A DNA stretch of 64,000 nt from Sva-07 sp963707515 (GTDB lineage Bacteria; Actinomycetota; Acidimicrobiia; Acidimicrobiales; Ilumatobacteraceae): assembly GCA_963707515.1 (NCBI GenBank), contig CAVPQI010000001.1:868001-932000 (forward strand), read 5' to 3'. The notes beneath the pieces are model-generated. The model did not search any database, was not told where the DNA came from, and saw nothing but the letters and a program-made list of their open reading frames with translations. Shown here piece by piece: positions 28,964 through 38,578 of this stretch; the stretch's first letter is position 1, and every line of letters starts with the position of its first letter. The position numbers and the translations under genes were made by a program.

Positions 28964-29455
28964 ATGCCGGAACCGCTCGACGCCGCCGGCACCCGCTGGT
29001 ACGTTCGGTTCGTGTCCAACCGCGCCGGTCTGCTCGATCGGGCGGCGCCGACGTCTCCAATCGTCCTCGCCGCCGTGGCGATCGGGGCTCCGATCGGTGC
29101 CGGCGCCCGCTGGGGGGTCGGCGAGGTGTTCGACGCCATCGCCTCCGCGCCGGCGGCTGACGCATGGCCGTGGCCGACGCTGATCGTCAACATCGTCGGC
29201 GCGTTCTTGATCGGTCTCGCCGCCGCACGCTTCGATCGCAAATCGGCGGCGTACACGTTCACGGCGACCGGCGCGCTCGGCGGCTTCACCACCTACTCGT
29301 CCTTCGCCGTCGACGTCGACCACCTCGCCGACGCCGATCGCACGGGACTCGCCGCGGCGTATGCGGCGATCACCATCGTCGGCGGACTGGTGGCCCTCTA
29401 CGTCGCCCTCTCGCTCGCCCGCCGTCGCGTCACCGACCCCGAGGCGCAGCGATGA
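28964..29455 (+). CDS. crcB: Fluoride exporter CrcB/Fluc family
   Basis: A 163-residue small membrane protein with four hydrophobic segments. Family motifs are GAGARWGVGEVF, TLIVNIVGAFLIG and TGALGGFTTYSSFAVD. Fluc channels export fluoride as dual-topology dimers; in genomes with two tandem genes they can form heterodimers. An in-frame GTG at 29012 begins closer to the first membrane helix and is a possible start. No ribosome site is clear for either. The stop overlaps the second crcB start. Confidence 0.85.
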   Translation: MPEPLDAAGTRWYVRFVSNRAGLLDRAAPTSPIVLAAVAIGAPIGAGARWGVGEVFDAIASAPAADAWPWPTLIVNIVGAFLIGLAAARFDRKSAAYTFTATGALGGFTTYSSFAVDVDHLADADRTGLAAAYAAITIVGGLVALYVALSLARRRVTDPEAQR

Positions 29456-29769
29456 CACCGATCCTGTTCATCGTCGCCGCCTCCGCCGGGGCACTCATCC
29501 GACACCTCCTCGGACAGGTGTCGGCCGGTTGGCTGTCGTTGATCATCGCCAACGTGGCCGGCTCGGTGATCCTCGGCTACGTCGTCGAGTCCGACTGGTC
29601 GACCCCCGCCAAGACGGTGATCGGTGTCGCCTTCTGCGGATCGTTGACGACGTTCTCCTCGGCCACGCTGCAGACCCACGACCTCGGCTGGCGGCGCGGC
29701 GCGCTGTACGCGGTGGGAATGTTGGTGCTGTGCCTCGCCGGGGTTGCGGTCGGCAACGCCCTGGCGTGA
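29452..29769 (+). CDS. crcB: Fluoride exporter CrcB/Fluc family, second copy
   Basis: A 105-residue partner of the preceding gene. It carries ALIRHLLG, LIIANVAGSVILGYV and VAFCGSLTTFSSATLQTHDL, the N and F/T motifs of Fluc channels. The ATG overlaps the first gene's stop (ATGA), so the two subunits are translated together. No fluoride riboswitch was recognised upstream of the pair. Confidence 0.88.
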   Translation: MTPILFIVAASAGALIRHLLGQVSAGWLSLIIANVAGSVILGYVVESDWSTPAKTVIGVAFCGSLTTFSSATLQTHDLGWRRGALYAVGMLVLCLAGVAVGNALA

Positions 29770-29904
29770 GCGTCGGTCAGCGGCCGCCGCCCGGGCTCCG
29801 TCGGGCGTCAGCGCGCATCGTGTTCACCCGCACCCACGACGTCCGGTGAGTTCACAACCGGAGTATATTCCTCCACTTCTGCTGAACAGATTCCGAGGAG
29901 ACCT

Positions 29905-30414
29905 GTGAACGAGCAATCCCCTGCGCACACGCAATCGATCGCCGAGGCGGCGGCCCGTGCCGCGGACTCGGCGTGGGTCCCGGTCACCTTCGAGCACTGC
30001 GACCACGTCGAGGGCCCGTTCTTCCATGGCACGAAGGCCGACTTCGCCGTCGGCGACGAGCTCGTGCCGGGCCACGGATCGAACTTCCACCAGGGCCGCG
30101 TCGCCAACCACGTCTACTTCGCGGCGCTGCTCGAGCCCGCCATCTGGGGCGCCGAGCTCGCCGCCGACCCGGCGAACGGCGACGGCACGGCACGCGTCTA
30201 CGTCGTCGAGCCGACCGGCCCATTCGAGGATGACCCGAACCTCACCAACAAGAAATTCCCCGGCAACATCACCCGTTCGTACCGAACCCGCCATCCGGTG
30301 CGCATCGTCGGTGTCGTCGACGACTGGCAGCCGCACCCGCACGAGGTCGTCCAGGCGATGCTCGACTCGCTCGCCGAGCTCCGCGCCGCCGGCCTCGACG
30401 TGATCGAGGACTGA
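29905..30414 (+). CDS. arr: Rifampin ADP-ribosyltransferase (Arr family)
   Basis: A 169-residue protein with a C-terminal Arr domain of about 130 residues. Arr enzymes inactivate rifamycins by NAD-dependent ADP-ribosylation. Family landmarks are GPFFHGTKADFAVGDELVPGHGSNF, then NHVYFAALLEPAIWGAELAA, VYVVEPTGPFEDDPNLTNKKFPGN and TRSYRTRHPVRIVG. GAGGAG lies eight bases before the GTG. About 45 extra N-terminal residues precede the usual start. It ends seven bases from the stop of the convergent hypothetical gene. Confidence 0.9.
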   Translation: MNEQSPAHTQSIAEAAARAADSAWVPVTFEHCDHVEGPFFHGTKADFAVGDELVPGHGSNFHQGRVANHVYFAALLEPAIWGAELAADPANGDGTARVYVVEPTGPFEDDPNLTNKKFPGNITRSYRTRHPVRIVGVVDDWQPHPHEVVQAMLDSLAELRAAGLDVIED

Positions 30415-30421
30415 GGCCGGC

Positions 30422-31375
30422 CTACCGGAGCGGGCCGGCGAACGGGAAGTCACCGGATCTGATTCGTTGCCACACGAGGCCGTACGCACGGTCGTCGAGG
30501 GGGCGCAACACCACCTCCACGATCGAGCCGTCGACCGACACCGAATCGACCGAGATCGAGTCGGACCAGTTCTGCGCCGCGCCGAAGATCCAGCTCCAAC
30601 CGGCGGTGCCCAGCGTCTCGACGACGGGCAGTGCCGCCGACGCGGCGGCCGGCGAGGAGAACTGATAGCTCACATTGATCGCGATGCCCTCGTCGACCAC
30701 GAATCCGATGGCACACGCGGTGGGTCCGAACCAGTGCAGCCCTGGCGGCGGCTCGGGTGCGATCTCATCGGAGCGGATCGACAGGTCACCGGCGAGGATG
30801 ACGAGCACGAACGGGTCCGAGCGCGTGGCGGCCTCGCCCAACTCGGCCAACGAGCTCGGCCAGTCGGCAACCGGACGATCGGCGCCGGCAGCAAGACGGT
30901 CCGTGACCGACGCGCTGTCCATCGACATGACCACGCCGTCGTCGAGATTGGCCAGCCGCAGCGGCATGCCTTGCGGGCGGAGTTCGCTGGCGGCACCGAA
31001 GTTGAGCTGGAAATCCTCACCGGGGCCGATGGACAACAGCCCGTCGCCGAGGTCGTCGGCGCTGTCGGCGACCTCCACCGGACCGATGAACTCCCAGTAG
31101 AACGTCCCACCATCGGCCGTCCACGACGACACCGCGTCGAGCTCGCCGAGCACGAACCCCAGCTCGTCGTGAACCGCTGACTGGTCGCCGGCGACCAGTC
31201 CGGAATCGAACAGCGACGGCGGGATCAACTCCGGACCGTTGGCGCCGAGCCAGGCCGCCACCTCGTCCAGATCGAAGGGATCCGCCGGTCGCGAGGTGCC
31301 GATCGCCGCGCTGAGACGGTCGAGGTCGACGGCGTCGAACTGCAGTCGTTGCCCCACCGGCGCCCACTGTGGCAC
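30422..31375 (-). CDS. Hypothetical protein
   Basis: A soluble protein of 317 residues, rich in acidic residues and tryptophan, with no signal peptide. Segments such as LDEVAAWLGANGPELIPPSLFDSGLV, TADGGTFYWEFIGPVEVADSADDLGDG and GLHWFGPTACAIGFVVDEGIAINVSYQF are visible; I do not recognise a family. The GTG at 31375 is chosen for the GAAGGCG upstream, and longer starts run into the PTS gene region. It lies downstream of the PTS genes on the same strand by 85 bases. Confidence 0.6.
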   Translation of the reverse strand: MPQWAPVGQRLQFDAVDLDRLSAAIGTSRPADPFDLDEVAAWLGANGPELIPPSLFDSGLVAGDQSAVHDELGFVLGELDAVSSWTADGGTFYWEFIGPVEVADSADDLGDGLLSIGPGEDFQLNFGAASELRPQGMPLRLANLDDGVVMSMDSASVTDRLAAGADRPVADWPSSLAELGEAATRSDPFVLVILAGDLSIRSDEIAPEPPPGLHWFGPTACAIGFVVDEGIAINVSYQFSSPAAASAALPVVETLGTAGWSWIFGAAQNWSDSISVDSVSVDGSIVEVVLRPLDDRAYGLVWQRIRSGDFPFAGPLR

Positions 31376-31460
31376 ACCGCCTTCGCCCGCGGCGGACCGT
31401 GATCCGACCCGGGGCACGAGCCGAGCGTTCGTCGACCCGCTCGGGTCACCGCGCCGCAGC

Positions 31461-33308
31461 TCACGCCGCGGCGGTGACGAGCGAGGCGCCGGCGGCAGGT
31501 CGCGCGATCGGGCGCTTGAGGAAGAACAGCGCAACGGTGGTGACGACCGTGCCGGCCACGAGGGCGGCGAGCCAGGCCAGCGGCTTCTCCAACGCGTTCG
31601 GCACGAACAACAAGATGGCTCCGCCGTGGGGCACGCTGCTGGTCGCACCCATCCCGAGCGACATCGCTCCGGCCAGCGCCGAGCCGGCGATCGCCGCCGG
31701 CAGGACGCGCAGCGGATCGCGGGCGGCGAATGGGATCGCCCCTTCCGTGATGAAGCACAGCCCGAGCACGTACGCCGGCTTGCCCGCCTCGTGCTCGTCG
31801 GGCAGCCAGCGATTGGGGAACAGTGTCGTCGCCAGCGCCAGGCCGAGCGGCGGCGTCATGCCGGCAACCATCACCGCCGCCATCGGCCCGAGCACACCGT
31901 CGGTGGTCAGCCCGACCGCGAACGTGTAGGCGACCTTGTTGAGCGGCCCTCCCATGTCCGTCGCCATCATCCCGCCCAGCACGAGGCCGAGCAGCGCCGC
32001 GTTGGATCCCTCGAGCCCCTCGAGCCAGTCCGTCAGCTCGGTCATGACCCACGAGATCGGCTCGCCGATCACGTAGTAGATCGCCAGCCCGGTCCCGAGC
32101 GTGGCGAGCAGCGGCAGGATCAGCACCGGTTTGAGCCCCTGCATCGACTGCGGCAGCTTGATGACCTGGGCGAGGTACTTCGTCAGGTACCCGGCGACGA
32201 AGCCGGCGATCAGCGCGCCGAGGAAACCGGCGCCGACCTGGCTCGCCAGGTAGCCGCCGACGAAGCCGGGTGCGAGGCCCGGTCGGTCGGCGATGGAGTA
32301 GGCGATGAACCCGGCGAGCACGGGCAGGAACAGGGCCAAGGCGGCCTGGCCGATGCCGTACAGCCGTCCGGCGAACGAGTCCGGGAGGTCCGGCGCGTCG
32401 ATGTCGACGGCGAACGCGACGGCGATGAGCATCCCGCCGGCGACGACGAACGGCAGCATGTACGACACGCCCGTCATCACGCTCTGGTAGACGCTCTTGA
32501 CCGCGCCACGCCAGCCGCCGGCCGCGGCCGGCGCCGACGCGCCGGCGTCGCCTTCGTCGCCCCCACCGCTGGTCACGCCGGCCTCCGCGGCCGAGAGGCT
32601 GTGCGTCGACGCGAGCGCCTTGGCGATGACCTGGTCGCCGTGCTTGAGCGCCTCGTTCGTGCCGGTCTGGTAGATCCGCTTGCCGACGAACCGCGAGAGG
32701 TCGACCTTGGTGTCGGCGGCGATGACGACGGCGTCGGCGGCGGCGATCTCGTCGGGCGTCAGGACGCTCTTGGCGCCGACCGAGCCCTGGGTCTCCACCC
32801 GCATCTCGTGGCCGAGCTCCTCGGCGGCGCGGCGCAGGCCCTCCGCCGCCATGAACGTGTGGGCGATGCCGGTCGGGCACGACGTGACCCCGACGAGGCG
32901 TCGCCCGGCACCGGAGACCGACGGCCCGACCGGCAGCGGGGACGGCGCCGGCGCGACGCCGGCCTCCTCGGCCTCGGCCTCGTCGGCGACGTCGCCGGCC
33001 GCTGACGCGATCGCGGCGACGGTGTCGGAGATGACCCGAGCCGTGTGCCGGATCGCCTCCGCGGTGGAGACCGCGTGCATCGGCTTGCCGGCGAAGCGGG
33101 ACGGATCGATGTGGATGTCGGCGGCGATGATCACCCCGTCGGCGGCGGCGATGGCCTCGGGGGAGAGGGCGTCGATGGTGCCGTCGGCGGCCTGACGTTC
33201 GACGTCGATGTGGTGGCCCATGAGGGTCGCCTGGCGGATGAGCGCCTCGGCGGCGAGGTGTGTGTGGGCGACCCCGGTGGGGCAGGCGGTCACTGCGACG
33301 AAGCGCAT
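31461..33308 (-). CDS. fruA: PTS fructose-type transporter EIIB'BC
   Basis: A 615-residue membrane permease that phosphorylates fructose to fructose 1-phosphate during uptake. Two IIB domains are visible, each with the phosphocysteine loop: ACPTGVAHTHLAAEAL at residue 9 and SCPTGIAHTFMAAEGL near residue 145. From about residue 270 comes the IIC channel, with GVSYMLPFVVAGGMLIA, MMATDMGGPLNKVAYTF and FITEGAIPFAARDPLRV. GAGGAGG precedes the ATG. It is the last gene of a three-gene fructose operon. Confidence 0.9.
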   Translation of the reverse strand: MRFVAVTACPTGVAHTHLAAEALIRQATLMGHHIDVERQAADGTIDALSPEAIAAADGVIIAADIHIDPSRFAGKPMHAVSTAEAIRHTARVISDTVAAIASAAGDVADEAEAEEAGVAPAPSPLPVGPSVSGAGRRLVGVTSCPTGIAHTFMAAEGLRRAAEELGHEMRVETQGSVGAKSVLTPDEIAAADAVVIAADTKVDLSRFVGKRIYQTGTNEALKHGDQVIAKALASTHSLSAAEAGVTSGGGDEGDAGASAPAAAGGWRGAVKSVYQSVMTGVSYMLPFVVAGGMLIAVAFAVDIDAPDLPDSFAGRLYGIGQAALALFLPVLAGFIAYSIADRPGLAPGFVGGYLASQVGAGFLGALIAGFVAGYLTKYLAQVIKLPQSMQGLKPVLILPLLATLGTGLAIYYVIGEPISWVMTELTDWLEGLEGSNAALLGLVLGGMMATDMGGPLNKVAYTFAVGLTTDGVLGPMAAVMVAGMTPPLGLALATTLFPNRWLPDEHEAGKPAYVLGLCFITEGAIPFAARDPLRVLPAAIAGSALAGAMSLGMGATSSVPHGGAILLFVPNALEKPLAWLAALVAGTVVTTVALFFLKRPIARPAAGASLVTAAA

Positions 33309-33336
33309 GTCGTGTCCTCCTCGGCGGGCTCCGACA

Positions 33337-34291
33337 TCATCGGAGCGTCTCGATCTTGACGTCCAGAGCGGCGGCCTCGACCCGCCCACGGTCGAGGTCG
33401 GCACCGATCCCGGAGATGGCCACCACCGAGCACGCCGTGGCGAGCGCGGCCGTGTCGGCGAGCGTGAGCCCCGCCAGGTCGCCCGCGATCACCCCGGCGA
33501 CCATCGAGTCACCGGCGCCGACCGTGCTGACCACCGTCACGTCCGGCGGTCTCGCGAGCACGGCGCCGTCGGGGGTGGCGAACAGCGCGCCGTCCGCACC
33601 GAGGGAGACGATGACGGTCTCGATGCCGTCGGCGCGCAGGTCGTCGGCGGTGGCGAGCAGCGCAGCCTCGTCGCTGAGTCGTCGTCCGACCAACGCCTCC
33701 AGTTCCGCCCGGTTCGGCTTGATGATCGCGGGCGCTGCGGACACCGCGGCGGCCAGCGCGGCGCCACTGGTGTCGAGGGCGACCGACGCACCGGCGTCCC
33801 GCGCCGCATCGACGAGCCGCCGGTAGAGCCCGGCATCGACGCCAGGTGGCAGGCTCCCGCACGAGCGCGACCCACCGTGCCGAGCCGGCTGCCTCGCGGA
33901 CCCGAGCGACGAGCTCGTCGATCGCGGCGGCGCTGGGGGTGAGACCCGGGAAGTTGATGTCGGTCGTCTCGGCCGCATCGGGGTCGATCACCTTGATCCC
34001 CGTCCTGGTACGTCCCGGCAGCCGGACGAAGCGATCCTCCAGCTCGCGCTCGGCGAGGTACGACTCGAACAACGCGGCGTTGTCCTCGCCGAGGAAGCCA
34101 CTGACCGACGACACCACGCCGAGGCTGGCGAGCACGGTCGCCACGTTGACGCCCTTGCCGCCCGGTGTCAGGACGTCGCGTTCGACCCGGTTGACGTCAC
34201 CGGCCCGGAAGCCCGGCACCCACAGCGTGTGATCCAACGCCGGGTTCGCCGTGACCGTGAGGACCGCAGGGCCCACGGCAGCAGGGCTCAC
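33337..34291 (-). CDS. fruK: 1-phosphofructokinase (PfkB family), one frameshift
   Basis: About 317 residues. The enzyme phosphorylates fructose 1-phosphate to fructose 1,6-bisphosphate, the step after the PTS. The N-terminal part shows TANPALDHTLWVPGF and TPGGKGVNVATVLASLG, and the C-terminal part has NRAELEALVGR and STVGAGDSMVAGVIAGDL, with the catalytic aspartate. One extra base near 33862 breaks the frame between SARWVAL and CGSLPPGVDAGLYRRL. The GTG start overlaps the stop of the EIIA-HPr-EI gene. The frame break is probably an assembly error because both halves are otherwise intact. Confidence 0.85.
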
Positions 34292-36769
34292 GGCAGCACC
34301 AGTGCCCGGACCTCGGCCGCCGTCGAGCAGGCGATTGCCCGCTCGGCCAGGCGCTGGGTCGCGGCGCGGTCGACCGTGCGCAGGCGGGCCTTCACCGCCG
34401 CCACGGCTGGGACGCTGACCGACAGCTCGCGGACGCCGAGACCGGTGAGGACCAGCGCGCCCTCGGGCTCACCGGCCACTCCCCCGCACACGCCGACCCA
34501 GATCCCCGCGGCGTCCGCGGCGTGCACCGTCGCCTGCACCATCCGCAGCACGGCGGGGTGCAGGGCGTCGGCCTGCTTGGCGAGCACGGGATGCAGGCGG
34601 TCCATGGCCAGCACGTACTGCGTCAGGTCGTTCGTCCCGATCGAGAAGAACTGCACTCGGCGGGCGAGCTCGCGGGCCATGACGACCGCCGACGGCACCT
34701 CGATCATGATGCCGATGTCGATGCGCTCGGCCCCGACCTCGGCGCGGGCCCGCTCGGCGTGCTCGACCGCGGCGTCGAGGTCCTCGAGCCGGGCGATCAT
34801 CGGGAACATCACCGAGAGCGGGCCGAGCAGCGACGCCCGGTAGATCGCCCGCAGCTGCGCCTGGAACAGCTCCGGGCGCTCGAGGCAGAGACGGATGCCA
34901 CGGATCCCGAGGAACGAGTTGTCCTCAGCGGGCAGGTCGAGGTACGGCGCGTTCTTGTCACCACCGATGTCGAGCGTGCGCACGATCAGCGGCAGGCCGT
35001 TGAGCTCGCCGACCATCTTCGCCAGCGCCTCGTACTGCTCGTCCTCGCTCGGCGGTTCGTCGCGGCCGAGGAACAGGAACTCGGTGCGCATCAACGCCCA
35101 CGCCCTCGGCACCGGCGTCGACCGCTGCGGCCGCCTCCTCCGGACGATTGACGTTGGCCACGACCTCGACCCGGTAGCCGTCCGTCGTGATCGCCGGCTC
35201 GTAGCGGGTGCGATACTCCGCGGCGCGCACCGCCTCGTGGTCGAGTTGCACGTGCCGCGCCGCGTCGAGGTCGGCATCACCGAGCCCCAGCCACAGCGTG
35301 CCCCCGGACCCGTCGAGCACGCCGACCGCGCCGGCCGGCTTGGCCAGCACGGCCGGCCCGGCGCCGACGATCGCCGGGATGCCGAGGGCCCGGGCGATGA
35401 TCGCCGTGTGCGACGTCGGCCCGCCGGCGGCCGTGCAGAAACCGACGACGCGGGCCGGGTCGATGGCCGCGGTGTCCGACGGCGTCAGGTCGTCGGTGAC
35501 GAGCAGCACCGGGTGCCCCGGGAGCTCGGCGGCGGTGTCGTCCACGCCGGCGAGGAACGCCAGCACGCGGTTGCCGACGTCGCCGAGATCGGCGGCCCGA
35601 GCTGCGAGCAACGGGTCGTCGACGTTCTCCAGCTCGCCAGTGCGCCGGGCGATCTCCTCGCGCCAGGCCCATCCGGCCGACTGGCCCTCACGGATCGAGC
35701 GGCCGACCGCGGCGAGCAGGTCGGGGTCGTCGAGGAACGCTTCGTGGGCTCGGAAGATCGCGGCCTTCTGCGCCCCGGAGCGAGCCTCGACGTCGTCGTG
35801 GAGCTCACGCAGCTCGGCGCGCGCCGAGGCGACGGCGGCGCGCAGCTTCTGCTCCTCGCTCGCCGGATCCTTGGCCGTGCGCTCGACGACGAGGCGGCGC
35901 CGCTTGAGGTGCCACAGCGGGCCGATCGCCAACCCGGGGGACGCGCCGATGCCCGGCACGGCGTCGGCCGGACCGGCCGGGTGCCACGCCGGCAGCGAGG
36001 ACGGCGGGATCGGCTCGACGCCGGGCGGTTCGTCGTCGCCGAGCCCGCTCTCGACGGCGGCGACGAGCTCGTCGAGCGCAGCGTCCTGGTCGGGCCCCCT
36101 GGCGAGGATGGTGAGGACCGAGCCGCGCTCGGCACCAAGCGTGAGCAGGGCGGCGAGGCTCTTGCCGTTGGCCACCTTGTCGCCGCAGCGGACGCGCACG
36201 TCGCTCTCGAAGCGCTTGGCGATGTCGACGAACGCCGTCGCCGGCCGGGCGTGGAGCCCCGAGGCGAGCGCGAGCGTCACGTCCCGGCTGGCGTGGCCGC
36301 TGAGGTCGACGTCGGGCGCGGCCGGCGCCGGGCGCGGCTCGGACGACCGCGTGAGGCGGCGCACGACGAACGACGGGTCGGTGGTCGTCGCCAGCGCCGC
36401 CACCTCGTCGTCGTCGGAGAGGACCTGGGTGAGGTTGGCCAGCACTTGGAGGTGCTCGTCGCCGGCGGCCGCGATGGCCACCACCAGGCGTACCGTCTCG
36501 CCGGGGTTCCACTCGACGCCGCCTGGCACCTGCACCACAGCCAGGCCCGTGGCGTGGATCAGGTCGCGGTCCTTGAGCAACCCGTGGGGGATGGCGATCC
36601 CGCTGCCGAGGTACGTGTTGGCGACCTTCTCCCGCCCGAGCATCGACTCGGCGTACTCCGGATCGATGTTGCCGTTGTCGGCGAGAAGCTGCGCCGCGCG
36701 GCGGATCGCCTGCTCCTTGTCAGCGGGGGCCTCTCCGAGGCGAACCGTGGCTTCGGTCAACGCGATCAC
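34288..36769 (-). CDS. PTS multiphosphoryl transfer protein (EIIA-HPr-EI fusion), one frameshift
   Basis: A cytosolic phospho-relay protein of about 826 residues. The EIIA domain (about 1-140) has its active histidine in GSGIAIPHGLL. HPr (about 165-250) has ASGLHARPATAFVDIA. Enzyme I (about 285 to the end) has GGPTSHTAIIARALGIPAIVGAG with the phosphohistidine, MRTEFLFLGRDEPP and the C-terminal VCGGVAGEPE cysteine. One extra base near 35096 splits enzyme I just before the LMRTEF motif. AAGGAGG stands nine bases before the GTG at 36769. It is the first gene of the fructose operon, so one transcript supplies the entire relay from PEP to sugar. Confidence 0.88.
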
Positions 36770-36859
36770 ATCGCCTCCTTCGGCGTGTCCCCGGAGCGTA
36801 CGACGATTCGACAGGCCCCGCGGACGGCCCGGCACCGACCCCCAGCCACGAGGAGGTGA

Positions 36860-36946
36860 TGGTGCCCGGGGCGGGGTTCGAACCCGCACTCCACGTGAGT
36901 GGAAGGGGGGTTTAAGCCCCGCGTCTGCCAGTTTCGCCACCCGGGC
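36860..36946 (-). tRNA. tRNA-Leu (anticodon UAA)
   Basis: The acceptor stem GCCCGGG/CCCGGGC encloses a D-arm (TGGCGAAACTGGCAGACGC), an anticodon loop CTTAAAC with UAA, a long class II variable arm, and the T-arm GGGTTCGAACCCC. The 3' CCA is encoded. All features match leucine tRNA. It lies between the PTS operon and the YhgE-like gene. Confidence 0.95.
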
Positions 36947-37023
36947 AGGGCGGGTCGCGCTGCTGGATCGTACGGCTCCACGCCGGCCTTCGAACGTGAA
37001 CATTCGCCGCGGTCGCCTGTGCG

Positions 37024-38322
37024 TCAAGCGGGCTCGAGGACCAGCGCGTCGGCGTCGTCGTCGCTGTGGCGGGAGTCGCGTCGCTGCATGACCAAGCTGA
37101 CGAGCGTCGCCACGATCACCGATCCGACGAGCCACAGGACGAGTGCGACGATGCCACGCTGCAGACCGGCCGCAGCGCGACCGTCGAAGTACATCGCCGA
37201 TCGCAGGGCGTCGGTCAGGTAGCGCATCGGCAGGAACTCACCGAGGGCTTGGAAGAACCCCGGCAGCGCCTCCTTCGGATAGACCCCGCGCGACGAGGGC
37301 ACACCGAAGATCGTCGTCAGCAGCACGACGACGATCTCGCCGAGCACGCCGAAGGCGATGACGCACAGCAACGTCAGCGCGCCCATCGTCAAGACGCCCA
37401 GGCCGCACACCAGGCCGACGAGCCGGACGTCGTCGGCGGTCGTGCCGATCAGGCCGATGGCGACCGTCGGGATCACCACCGCACTGGCAACCGCCAGGAC
37501 GAGCACGAGGAACAGTTCGGCCAGGAAACGGCGCAGCGGTGACGCTTCGACTTCCTCGATGCGCACCGTGCGGCCGATGATCTCGAACCGTTCCCGTCCG
37601 ACCCGCAAACCGACCACGACGTGGATCCCGATGGCGCCGATGACGCCGCTCAGCGTCGTCATCACGGCGATGTAGAGCGGCGGCAGACCCAAACCGCCCT
37701 TGGTGCCGATGTCCGGCCGGTCGGTTCGGTTCGCCACGACGGGTTGGCCGAGCGGGCCGACGTGGTCGGCGTCGATCGACGCCCCCGCTTGCGTGATCGC
37801 CGAGGTGAGCGTCGAGCTGACCTGCTGGTTGAGCTCGCTCAGGAACGCCGTCGTCGCCGTGTCCACCGCTTGCGGTTGCAGGCTGCCGGCCCCGGCGTTG
37901 CGGTAGACGTCGACCTGCGCCTGCGGGGCGTCGCCGAGCGACGTGCCGATCTTGCCGACGTCGGCGGAAAGCGTCGCCGGCAGCACGACCGCGCCGGCGA
38001 TCACGTTGTCGCCGATCGCGGCGAGCACCTCGTCCTCGGTCGCGTACTCCCGCCAGGTGATCTGCGTGTTGGTGGACTGGGCGAGTGCGGACATCACCGT
38101 GTCGCCGATGGCGACACGCTGGCTCCCGGCCTCGACGGGCTGGTCGAGGTTGACGACGCCGACCGGCAGACCCTCCAGCTCGCCCATCGGGTTGCTGAAC
38201 GCACCGAGGTAGGCGAACGTCATGATGCCGGCGAGCACGATGCCACCCAGCGTTGCCAGCCAGGCGAACGGGTGCCGGAGGACCCGCACGCTCCGATCCT
38301 CGATCCGCTGCCTCGACGTCAT
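37024..38322 (-). CDS. YhgE/Pip family ABC-2 type membrane protein
   Basis: A 432-residue membrane protein. A single N-terminal helix (FAWLATLGGIVLAGIMTFAYLGAFSNP) is followed by an extracytoplasmic domain of about 180 residues containing LEGLPVGVVNLDQPV. Five or more C-terminal helices follow, with the ABC2-like segment PKEALPGFFQALGEFLPMRYLTDALRSAMYF. This layout is the YhgE/Pip or SNG1-like type. Members serve in phage adsorption, drug efflux or export of cell-envelope material; no partner ATPase lies nearby. It is monocistronic. Confidence 0.75.
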   Translation of the reverse strand: MTSRQRIEDRSVRVLRHPFAWLATLGGIVLAGIMTFAYLGAFSNPMGELEGLPVGVVNLDQPVEAGSQRVAIGDTVMSALAQSTNTQITWREYATEDEVLAAIGDNVIAGAVVLPATLSADVGKIGTSLGDAPQAQVDVYRNAGAGSLQPQAVDTATTAFLSELNQQVSSTLTSAITQAGASIDADHVGPLGQPVVANRTDRPDIGTKGGLGLPPLYIAVMTTLSGVIGAIGIHVVVGLRVGRERFEIIGRTVRIEEVEASPLRRFLAELFLVLVLAVASAVVIPTVAIGLIGTTADDVRLVGLVCGLGVLTMGALTLLCVIAFGVLGEIVVVLLTTIFGVPSSRGVYPKEALPGFFQALGEFLPMRYLTDALRSAMYFDGRAAAGLQRGIVALVLWLVGSVIVATLVSLVMQRRDSRHSDDDADALVLEPA

Positions 38323-38578
38323 CGGCTTCCTCGTTCCAGGAACGTCCGCCAGAGGCGGGGCGACGGTGACGGCACGCTGCCGAACACCTGGACCACGCCC
38401 CCACTCCGGGAGGCGCTGACTTCGCGACGACTCGCCCGCCGATCGCCGCGTTCGGTTGTGCGTTCGAGCCGGTCGCGATCAGCGGCCGGCGACAGTGGTG
38501 TGCCCCAGCGACACTATGACCGGGTCTGGTGAGCGTCAAGAGACCCCGAATCCACCCGACGGGAGCACACTGGAGCTG

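Noticed and set aside
28900..28964. Fluoride riboswitch before the crcB pair
   Set aside because: The short leader lacks the conserved GGNGAUGGNGUCC core and pseudoknot partner; the notable signal there is the iron-box-like site for the divergent gene.
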